Below are positions 8,220-15,414 of a stretch of 26,801 bases of DNA, piece by piece. The stretch comes from CAZZEX01 sp964653285. GTDB taxonomy: Bacteria; Chloroflexota; Anaerolineae; B4-G1. The notes below the pieces were generated by a model. The model was not told the origin of the DNA, made no database searches, and saw only the letters and a list, made by a program, of their open reading frames with translations. A program made the position numbers and the translations under genes. The stretch lies in contig CAZZEX010000067.1 in the NCBI GenBank assembly GCA_964653285.1, positions 1 to 26,801 on the forward strand. The letters run 5' to 3'. Position 1 is the stretch's first letter, and each line of letters opens with the position of its first letter.

Positions 8220-11200
8220 ATGAAGTCCTTATTCCGTCTGCTGTTGATCGCTGTTCTGGGGGTAGGAGCCGTCGCCCTGCTGCTGGTTGCCCTCTCCCTT
8301 CCCCTGCGCGCCGCCCCGGCCCGCTACGATTTCCCCGCCGGGGAGACCCTCACCCCGCTGGGCGCGGGCCAGCCCGATGACCTCCAGCGCCGCAACGGTT
8401 ACAAGGCACTGTGGCACGCCCTCTACCACCACGACCACCCCGATTTGGCCTGGACCGCCGACACCGCCACAGTGGATGGCACCGACTACGCCCCCGGCGC
8501 CGTTCTCGGCAACCTGAGCGGCGACTTTTACCAGGTGACCAGTTCCGGCCCCTTTAGCGTGCCCCGTTCCTTTGCCCTCCATCCCCGCAAGGTCGCCCTA
8601 TTCTACGGCACCGCGCGCGACGAGTACGACCAACTCGTCGTCTGGGAGGAGGGAGACTTCGAGCAACTGTTCCGCGTCTACCTGTGGTGCGAGTCCCCCC
8701 CCCGCCCGGGGGGGGATGGGGGGGGTGAGGGCTGCCCCTATTTCGACACCCTCACCGAGACGCAGATTGCCACCGATCTATCTGATTACGACGTTCTAAT
8801 CCTGCCGACGATTCGTATCGGCTACGCCGACGAGGTGGTCACCGCGCTGGGAACCAATGGCTTGAACGGTATCCGCGACTTCGTCGCGGGTGGCGGCTTT
8901 CTATACGCCCAATCCAACGCTGCCTACATTGCCGAACAAGCCGGCCTGTTGCCCACCGGCACCGTGGACCTGGAGACCCGCGTCACTGACACGGATAACA
9001 AGGGGCAACTGAACGTCCTCCAACCTGACCACCCGCTGGCCTTCTCGTGGCTCTCGAACGAAACGTACGTCCTCAACGAACCCCTCATCACCGCCACAGC
9101 CGGCCTCAGCGTCGTCGCCACCTTCGCCGACACCTCCCAGCCCGGTTCGGTCGCCATCGGGGTCGCCACTCCCGGCGATGGGCGGGTGGTATTCTTTAAC
9201 GGCCACCCCTCCGACGACATTGACTACCACCCGCAGGTGCTCGACGCGCTGCTGTGGGCCATGGGGGAGCGGGCCTCCATCCACGGCACCCTCTGCCAGC
9301 AGTACTCCGACGCCGTAGGCTGCGCTCGCTTACCCGCCTACGAGCCAGGCGTGCCCATCGCCGTCACCACCACCTTCAAGAACTACTGGGACGGCCCGCT
9401 GACTGGCGTCGTCGTCACCGAGACGCTGCATAGCGGTTTCACCACCACGCTTGCCTCCATCGTCCCCACGCCGGCGGCCTTCACCACCAACCCCGACGGC
9501 ACGACGACCATCGTCTTTACGCTGGCTGGGGCGCTGCCCGGCGACACCCGCTTCACCTATGTCGCCTACACCTCCGCCCCCTCCGGCACCGCAGGCAGCG
9601 CGCTGGTCAGCACCGCCGTCGCCGACTACGTGGACCCCTTCTGGCCCACGGAAGTCCACCCGGACGGCCTCCCCCGCCACATCGTGCGCAACAGCCTGCG
9701 GGTCAACTCGCTAATGGCGGCCCGGCTGGTGGGCGACCGGGACATCGAACTGGATGGCCTCTATCCTCTGCCAGCGGCAGGCTACTACTTCGACATCGCC
9801 CTGACGCTGGAGAACAAGGAAGAGACGGGAGCCGACCAGGTGGTCATCACCGACGTGGTGGCGCTCCTCTCCCCCATCGTGGACGTGGACGACCAACGGC
9901 TCGTCCCGCAGGTCATCAGCGACACCTGGGGCATCAGTGACATTGACCCCCTCTCCGAGAGCCTGTTTGCGATGAACGAGGTCTTCTTCTACGACACCCC
10001 CGTCCCCGTCTACCCCCTGCCCGCCCACATTGACGGCGTGTCCACCTCGGCCATCACCACCGGCGTCTTCTATACCCTCACCGCCTGGGAGAGCGGGCCG
10101 CAACTGGTCTACACCTACACCGGAAACTTCACCACCACCCCTGGTCTCACCAACTCCGTCGCCATCCCGCCGACCTACACCAATTACATCACCGTCACCG
10201 CTGAAGGGGACATCCTCCTCCCGGCGCTGCGGATGGTGTGGAACTTCGGCGCGTTGCCCGGCTACGACTACCAGGAGCCAGCGGTGCGTTATGGCCTCTT
10301 CAGCCACGAACTCCTCAGTCGCACCGTCTCCTTCGCCAGCGACCCTATCAGCCCCAGCCTGGTGCTGACAGGCTCTGGCGGCTCCGTCTACACCAACCTG
10401 GGCGGCCACCCCATCCCCTACCACGAATACCTCTCTAGCGGCGTCGTCCATATCCCTGTGCCGCCGGAGACGGTCTGCGTGACCTACCGGGACGTCTGGT
10501 CCCGCACGCAGGAGATGGAGTTGCGCACCGTGTTCTACGACATCGTCCCCTTCCCGCCGCCGGAGTACCACGCCGTGGTCAACACCACCTTCGAGATGCA
10601 GGCCGACCGGAATGGGGACGGGCGCGGCGACACCCGTGTCCTGGAGTTCCCCGCCCGCGAAGGGGCTGACCTGACGCTGTACCTCAAGTCCTGGTCCAAC
10701 TTCGACCCGGCGATGCCGCCGTTGGAGAAAGACGAGACCCTCATCGCCCAGGGCATGTTCCGTGGGTGCGGCTTTCAACTCTCGCCGATGGGCGGCGATT
10801 GGGAGAGTTCGTGGGCTGGTTTGCACCTCCAGGGCTACCTGACCGACACCGACCTGGTGACCGTCGTCACCGTCCCGGCCTACGACTACCTCTACTTCCA
10901 GCAGTACCTGGAGAGCCAGCAGCGGGAGGGGCTCCTGATCAGCGCCACCATCGGCACCTACCCCAACTTCCACCGCGAGGGAGTGATGAAGATTGACGAC
11001 GGGGCGCGGTTCGTCTACCACCAGAAGGCAGTCGGCCCCAGCCGGTACGAGGTCTACGACGGTCACGTGCAGGCGGTCTTTGGCCTCTCCTCCGATGCTC
11101 AGGTGCACAAGGCGGTGGCCCCGGTGTTGGTCGCGACCTTCGACGACCACGTCTACCACCTCGTGCGGGTGGAGGACCCCTGGGACCCCCGCTGCGTGGG

Positions 11201-12653
11201 CTGGGAGCCGTTCATCAAGTCCTACGGCTTCGGAGACCTGGCGGCGACGGTCTACGTGGGCGGGCGGCATGGGACGGAGCTGCTCTGGCCGCGCGTCGCC
11301 CCCAGCGAGACGACCCAGGTGCGGTTGGAGATTCGCAACAATCAGGACGGCATCACACTGACGAACCTGGCCATCACCCCCACCGCCCCCTCCGGCATCA
11401 CCGTCACCCCGCGCAGCATCACGGAGACGGAGGCCATCGAGCCCATCTTCTTCGACTTCCCCTTCCTGCATCAGGCCACCGTCCCCGACGGCTGGCGCAC
11501 GGTCTGGTACTACGATGTCGAAGTCAGCCCGGCCTTCACTGACACGGGCAAGGCGCACCCGATCACCTTCGAGGCGAGCGCCGACGGGCTGCCGGGGGAC
11601 TTCGAGGTGCCAGCCGCAGAGGTTGGTGTGGGCGGACACGGCCAGTGTGTGCAGACGGTCTGGGGGCAGGCCACCGGTCTACAACTGGAGGACCTGCTGC
11701 CGCCGTGGGCCACGCCTGAGGATGCCCGGCTGGCAAACGCTGGCGAGGCGACGCAGTTGGAGGGCGCGCTATCGCTGGGTCAGGAAACGACAGCCACGAA
11801 CATCTTCGCCGGCCTGCGGCCCGTCTCCTTCGTCACGGCCTCCGTGGCCAGCGGCACGCTCGTTTCCTTCACCCTCCCCGTATCCGACACCTACGACGCC
11901 ACCCAGATGCCGTGGCTGGAGAACGGCCAGCGCTCCGGCGAGGTGTACGTGGTTTTCAAATCTCGCGCTGAGATCGAATCCAGCGGCACCTCGGTCATCA
12001 ACTATGGCCCGGTCATCACCTACACCGACCCCTTCGCCCAGGTCTACACCCACACCGGCAACCTGCAGACGGTGGAGGTGCACGGGGCAGCACTGGTGGT
12101 GACCTACACCGTGGACACCATCACCGACACGATAGATGGAGAGGTGGTGCCGGGGGTGGTGCGCGGGGTGCTGAACGAGGCAGCGGTGACACTGGACGTG
12201 TTTAACCAGGGCGATTACATCGCCCAGGATGGCCGCATCACCGTCACATTCACCTCCGGCGTGACGCTGACGGCGAGCACCCGGCCGGCGGCGGCCCAAG
12301 GCGCGGACTGGGTAGCCTTCAACTTGCCCCACATGCCCCCCGGCGCAAGAGAGCAGATCGGGCTGGTGCTGGAGTTCGTGCCGGGCGACGTGGGGCCGTG
12401 GGCGCTGGCGCCGCGTCCTGAGTTCATCGAAGGACCGGTGGCCCCGCCAGATTCGTACCGCGTCATCGTCCACACCGATGGGCGGTACGTCCACGAGTTC
12501 CCGTTTGCGGCCCCCACGCCGCGCCGCGTGGTCGTCGAGGACCGGCTGGCGGGGGCGTTGGAACTCGGCACTGCTACCCGCACCTATCGCGTCTTCCTGC
12601 CGACGGTGTGGCGCAACTATAATCCCTGGTGGCCACAGTCGGTGAGCAACTGA
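8220..12653 (+). CDS. Giant secreted protein with GATase-like domain and C-terminal FLPTVWRN motif
   Basis: The protein has 1477 residues, and its ATG follows AAGGAG with a 6-base gap. Residues 5-32 are a signal peptide or signal anchor. Residues 121-348 resemble a glutamine-amidotransferase-like fold (RKVALFYG, YDVLILPTIR, IRDFVAGGGFLYAQSN, GRVVFFNGHPSDD), as seen in non-catalytic extracellular versions. Residues 370-470 and several later stretches are beta-sandwich segments of DUF11 type (TGVVVTETLHSGF). The extreme C-terminus carries YRVFLPTVWRNY, related to IYLPIILNN in the divergent giant. The two giants share architecture and may act together at the cell surface. The gene is a single unit: its own promoter lies at 7962 and a strong terminator begins 17 bases after the stop. 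No enzymatic activity can be claimed. It could be an adhesin, an S-layer-like protein or a polysaccharide-binding protein. Confidence 0.85.
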   Translation: MKSLFRLLLIAVLGVGAVALLLVALSLPLRAAPARYDFPAGETLTPLGAGQPDDLQRRNGYKALWHALYHHDHPDLAWTADTATVDGTDYAPGAVLGNLSGDFYQVTSSGPFSVPRSFALHPRKVALFYGTARDEYDQLVVWEEGDFEQLFRVYLWCESPPRPGGDGGGEGCPYFDTLTETQIATDLSDYDVLILPTIRIGYADEVVTALGTNGLNGIRDFVAGGGFLYAQSNAAYIAEQAGLLPTGTVDLETRVTDTDNKGQLNVLQPDHPLAFSWLSNETYVLNEPLITATAGLSVVATFADTSQPGSVAIGVATPGDGRVVFFNGHPSDDIDYHPQVLDALLWAMGERASIHGTLCQQYSDAVGCARLPAYEPGVPIAVTTTFKNYWDGPLTGVVVTETLHSGFTTTLASIVPTPAAFTTNPDGTTTIVFTLAGALPGDTRFTYVAYTSAPSGTAGSALVSTAVADYVDPFWPTEVHPDGLPRHIVRNSLRVNSLMAARLVGDRDIELDGLYPLPAAGYYFDIALTLENKEETGADQVVITDVVALLSPIVDVDDQRLVPQVISDTWGISDIDPLSESLFAMNEVFFYDTPVPVYPLPAHIDGVSTSAITTGVFYTLTAWESGPQLVYTYTGNFTTTPGLTNSVAIPPTYTNYITVTAEGDILLPALRMVWNFGALPGYDYQEPAVRYGLFSHELLSRTVSFASDPISPSLVLTGSGGSVYTNLGGHPIPYHEYLSSGVVHIPVPPETVCVTYRDVWSRTQEMELRTVFYDIVPFPPPEYHAVVNTTFEMQADRNGDGRGDTRVLEFPAREGADLTLYLKSWSNFDPAMPPLEKDETLIAQGMFRGCGFQLSPMGGDWESSWAGLHLQGYLTDTDLVTVVTVPAYDYLYFQQYLESQQREGLLISATIGTYPNFHREGVMKIDDGARFVYHQKAVGPSRYEVYDGHVQAVFGLSSDAQVHKAVAPVLVATFDDHVYHLVRVEDPWDPRCVGWEPFIKSYGFGDLAATVYVGGRHGTELLWPRVAPSETTQVRLEIRNNQDGITLTNLAITPTAPSGITVTPRSITETEAIEPIFFDFPFLHQATVPDGWRTVWYYDVEVSPAFTDTGKAHPITFEASADGLPGDFEVPAAEVGVGGHGQCVQTVWGQATGLQLEDLLPPWATPEDARLANAGEATQLEGALSLGQETTATNIFAGLRPVSFVTASVASGTLVSFTLPVSDTYDATQMPWLENGQRSGEVYVVFKSRAEIESSGTSVINYGPVITYTDPFAQVYTHTGNLQTVEVHGAALVVTYTVDTITDTIDGEVVPGVVRGVLNEAAVTLDVFNQGDYIAQDGRITVTFTSGVTLTASTRPAAAQGADWVAFNLPHMPPGAREQIGLVLEFVPGDVGPWALAPRPEFIEGPVAPPDSYRVIVHTDGRYVHEFPFAAPTPRRVVVEDRLAGALELGTATRTYRVFLPTVWRNYNPWWPQSVSN
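8695..8725 (+). repeat. C9/G8/G8 homopolymer tracts inside the 8220 gene
   Basis: C9 (8695-8703), then GCCC, G8 (8708-8715), AT and G8 (8718-8725) sit inside the GATase-like region and encode a Pro/Gly-rich loop (SPPRPGGDGGGEG). The C and G tracts can also pair with each other. Such tracts slip easily. A one-base change would truncate the protein after about 165 residues. Confidence 0.9.
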
Positions 12654-12669
12654 GCCGATGTACCTGAAA

Positions 12670-12710
12670 AACAACCCCCTGCTCGCGTGGGCAGGGGGTT
12701 GTTGTTTTTT
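12670..12710 (+). terminator. Strong intrinsic terminator of the 8220 gene
   Basis: AACAACCCCCTGC (12670-12682) pairs perfectly with GCAGGGGGTTGTT (12691-12703) around an 8-base loop, and TTTTTT follows at 12705-12710. It begins 17 bases after the TGA at 12651-12653. Confidence 0.93.
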
Positions 12711-12727
12711 CGGGGGGGCGGTATAAT
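12699..12727 (+). promoter_or_regulatory. Promoter of the receiver-GAF-kinase gene, overlapping the terminator
   Basis: TTGTTG (12699-12704) and TATAAT (12722-12727) are 17 bases apart. The -35 box is made from the distal arm of the upstream terminator. The spacer ends in GGGGGGGCGG, almost the same as in the promoter at 14439-14467. Confidence 0.75.
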
Positions 12728-12762
12728 GGCATAAAATGCGGGAGTTCTCTTCAGGAGAAGCG

Positions 12763-14367
12763 ATGGACGTTCGAATTCTGATCGTTGACGATAGCGCCGT
12801 CCTCGTCGAAAGCCTGACCGATATCCTCTCCAGCCAGGGCTACCAGGTCGAGTCCCGCCGCGATGGGGAGAGCGGCTGGAACCGCCTCGTGACAGGAGCG
12901 GAGGGAAGGGCTCCCATGCCGGACTTGTTGTTGCTCGACCTGAATATGCCCGGCATTGACGGCCTGACGCTCCTGCGCCGCATGCGGGCCGACGAGCGCT
13001 TCGCGCTCCTGCCCGTGATCATCCTCACCGTGGAGGCTGATTCGGACACCCGGCTGATGGCGCTGGAGGCGGGAGCGAACGACTACCTCCCCAAACCGGT
13101 TCGGACTCTTGAGTTGCTGGCCCGCGTGAAGACGCTCCTCGGCTGGAAACTGGCCGAGCGTCTCCAGCAGCAGAGGATGGAGCACCTGGTCGAGGCGGGG
13201 AGAATCCTCCTATCCACACTCGACCTGGCCAGTGTATTGCAGCGCGTGATGCATATCGCGATGATCGGGATGGACGCAGAGGGCGCATCCGTCTGGCTGC
13301 GGGGTTCGGATGGAAGTCTCGCGTGCCGGGCGGCTTCCGGGAGCAGTACACAGCGTCTGCTGGGGATACAGATGGCACCCGGGCAGGGCATCGCCGGTTG
13401 GGCACTTCAGCGCAAGCAGTCGGTTCTTGTGCCTGACGCGCAGGCCGACCCCCGTTTCTGCCGCCAGGTGGGCGAGCAGATCGGGTTCCACACCCGTGAC
13501 GTCGTCGCCGTCCCGCTCCTCATGAGGGAAACCAGTATCGGCGTCCTGGAGGCGGTCAACAAGAAGCAAGAGCCATTCTCGTCCGCCGATCTCGCGTGGA
13601 TGGAGGTGCTGGCCCCCCTCGCCGCTGCCGCCATCGCGAACGCACAGCTTTTCCAGGCCCTGCGGCAACGCACCGTCCAACTGCAAGCGCGCAACGAAGA
13701 ACTGGACGCCTTTGCTCACACCGTAGCCCATGATCTCAAGACTTCCCTGGCCCGCATTGTCGGCTTTGCCGAGACTGTGGAAGAGGATTACACCGGGATA
13801 CCAGAGGAGAATCTACGCCGCTATCTACATATAATGGCGCAAGGCGGGCGCAAGATGAGCCGCATCATTGACGAGTTGTTACTGCTGGCCGGAGTGCGGA
13901 AGATGGAAGTGGAGATGAGACCACTGGACATGGCGGGCATCGTGGCCGAGGCAGTGCAGCGGTTGGCCAGTATGATCGAGGAGCGCCAGGCCGAGGTCAT
14001 CCTGCCCGAGACCTGGCCGGTGGCGCTGGGCTACGGCCCGTGGGTCGAAGAGGTGTGGGTCAACTATCTCAGCAACGGGCTCAAGTACGGCGGCCAACCA
14101 CCGCGCGTGGAACTGGGCGCGACGACGCAACCGAACGGTGGAGTGTGCTTCTGGGTACGCGACAACGGCCCCGGCCTTACGTCAGAGGCTCAGGCCCGGT
14201 TGTTCATTCCGTTTACGCGGCTCGACAGGGTTCGCGCGGAAGGGCACGGACTGGGGCTATCCATCGTGCGGCGCATCATGAAAAAGCTCGGCGGGCAGGT
14301 GGGGGTGGAGAGCGAGGTGGGCCAGGGGAGTGTCTTTTCATTTACCCTACCAGCCTCCAACTCCTAA
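12763..14367 (+). CDS. Receiver-GAF-histidine kinase signalling protein
   Basis: The protein has 534 residues from the ATG at 12763, chosen because AGGAG (12753-12757) lies 5 bases upstream. An in-frame ATG at 12736 would be almost at the transcription start. Residues 3-118 form a receiver domain with the acidic pair D9/D10, phospho-acceptor D59 (LLLLDLNMPG), T89 and K111 (LPKP). Residues 130-295 form a GAF domain (GQGIAGWALQ, VPLLMRE). The HisKA helix carries H323 (FAHTVAHDLKTSL). The ATPase domain has its N box near 434 (NYLSNGLKYG), DNGPGL near 467 and GHGLGLSIV near 494. A receiver placed before the kinase suggests that an upstream kinase phosphorylates D59 to tune this kinase. There is no membrane helix, so it is probably cytoplasmic. 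No DNA-binding partner is adjacent. It has its own promoter. Confidence 0.92.
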   Translation: MDVRILIVDDSAVLVESLTDILSSQGYQVESRRDGESGWNRLVTGAEGRAPMPDLLLLDLNMPGIDGLTLLRRMRADERFALLPVIILTVEADSDTRLMALEAGANDYLPKPVRTLELLARVKTLLGWKLAERLQQQRMEHLVEAGRILLSTLDLASVLQRVMHIAMIGMDAEGASVWLRGSDGSLACRAASGSSTQRLLGIQMAPGQGIAGWALQRKQSVLVPDAQADPRFCRQVGEQIGFHTRDVVAVPLLMRETSIGVLEAVNKKQEPFSSADLAWMEVLAPLAAAAIANAQLFQALRQRTVQLQARNEELDAFAHTVAHDLKTSLARIVGFAETVEEDYTGIPEENLRRYLHIMAQGGRKMSRIIDELLLLAGVRKMEVEMRPLDMAGIVAEAVQRLASMIEERQAEVILPETWPVALGYGPWVEEVWVNYLSNGLKYGGQPPRVELGATTQPNGGVCFWVRDNGPGLTSEAQARLFIPFTRLDRVRAEGHGLGLSIVRRIMKKLGGQVGVESEVGQGSVFSFTLPASNS

Positions 14368-14438
14368 CTCCCAATATCCAGCATCCAGCAAGCCAGGCGC
14401 TGACTTCTAACCGCTAATCCGCACCGGCGGGGGAGGGA

Positions 14439-14467
14439 TTGTCGTTTTGGGGTGGGGGCGGTATAAT
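14439..14467 (+). promoter_or_regulatory. Promoter of the LPVTG surface protein
   Basis: TTGTCG (14439-14444) and TATAAT (14462-14467) are separated by 17 bases, and the spacer ends in GGGGGCGG. The expected start near 14474 coincides with the ribosome site AGGAGGT (14474-14480), so the leader would be only about 10 bases long. The rest of 14368-14438 holds no gene or terminator that I can see. Confidence 0.75.
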
Positions 14468-14484
14468 AGCAGCAGGAGGTCACT

Positions 14485-15354
14485 ATGAAACAAACCCCCT
14501 GGTCACTCCTTGCTATTGGGCTCTGCCTGGCCGCGCTGGCGCTTCCCGCCCGCGCACAGACCCCGCTCCAGATACATCCTGACCAGAGCGTGGGCGTCCT
14601 TTCGGAGGATCCCGGCTCCGGCGAGCGCTGGAGCACGAGCGTCTTCCCCCTCGGCAACTACATCGGGCCGGCTTCCGGCAACGACGTCTTCTGCCGCACC
14701 TACCTGCGCTTCCCGCTGGACGAGATTCCCGCTGGCGCGACGATTCAATCAGCGACACTTCACGTCTACGTGGACGACTTCTGGCCCGGGCCGGGCGGCG
14801 CGCCGATGTCAGCCTATCCTGTGACGGTGGCCTGGACGCCGGAGGGTGTAGGCTGGAACGATATGAGCGCCTGGCCCGCGTTGGAAGAGGCCGTGGTGAC
14901 GACGACGGTCACCTCGGACGGGGATTGGTTCACCTGGGACGTGACGCCGCTGGCGCAGGGCTGGCTGGACGGCACGCCCAACCATGGCCTGGCGGTGGCC
15001 GCTGCCGACCTGGGCTCGACGGCGAACAACTGGGCCGCCGCCCGCCGCCTGACGGCCGGCGATCCGGCCACGCGCCCCTACCTGAAGGTCGCCTTCACTG
15101 AGCCTACGCCCACACCGACACCGCAGCCGCCTCCACCGCCCACACCACCTCCCACGCCCACACCACAGCCGCCCGCTCCCCCGGCCACCCTGGTTCCCAC
15201 CTCCACCTCCACCCCCACGCCTGAGCCGATCCTGTTGCCGGTGACCGGCGGGAGTCCACCTGCGGCTATGTCCTGGCCTCTGCTGATCGGCGTGGGGCTG
15301 GGGTTGCTGGCGGGGCTGACAGGGATCGTGGGCCGCAGGTGCTGGAGGAGGTAG
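14485..15354 (+). CDS. Secreted DNRLRE-domain protein with LPVTG anchor
   Basis: The protein has 289 residues, with AGGAGGT 4 bases before the ATG. Residues 1-24 are a signal peptide ending ALPARAQ. Residues 27-205 form a DNRLRE / CBM96-like beta-sandwich (YLRFPLDEIPAGATIQSATL, FTWDVTPLAQGWLDG, NHGLAVAA). Residues 207-248 are a Pro/Thr linker with PTPTP units. Then come LPVTGG (251-256), a hydrophobic helix (262-284) and a basic tail (RRCWRR). The last three elements make a sortase-type sorting signal, so the protein should be anchored outside the membrane or to the cell wall. No sortase gene is in the window. DNRLRE domains are known from large bacterial surface proteins and are often linked to polysaccharide binding; the ligand here is unknown. 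The gene converges on uvrB, with 60 bases between the stops and no clear terminator. Confidence 0.85.
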   Translation: MKQTPWSLLAIGLCLAALALPARAQTPLQIHPDQSVGVLSEDPGSGERWSTSVFPLGNYIGPASGNDVFCRTYLRFPLDEIPAGATIQSATLHVYVDDFWPGPGGAPMSAYPVTVAWTPEGVGWNDMSAWPALEEAVVTTTVTSDGDWFTWDVTPLAQGWLDGTPNHGLAVAAADLGSTANNWAAARRLTAGDPATRPYLKVAFTEPTPTPTPQPPPPPTPPPTPTPQPPAPPATLVPTSTSTPTPEPILLPVTGGSPPAAMSWPLLIGVGLGLLAGLTGIVGRRCWRR

Positions 15355-15414
15355 GCGACCCTATGCGTTATCCGTCCTCCGACGCCTGACTGTTCCAGGA
15401 GGCACAGTGGCTTC

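Noticed and set aside
9711..11639. 642-codon open frame on the minus strand
   Set aside because: It lies wholly inside the 8220-12653 gene in the opposite direction. Its composition (His, Gly, Asp, Val rich, no domain) is what high-GC genes give on the reverse strand.
12736..12762. Upstream ATG for the receiver-kinase gene
   Set aside because: It is only 9 bases after the -10 box and has no ribosome site. The ATG at 12763 has AGGAG at the right distance and begins directly with the receiver fold.
15355..15414. Bidirectional terminator between the LPVTG gene and uvrB
   Set aside because: Only weak, widely spaced GGAGG/CCTCC pairings and no T-runs were found.
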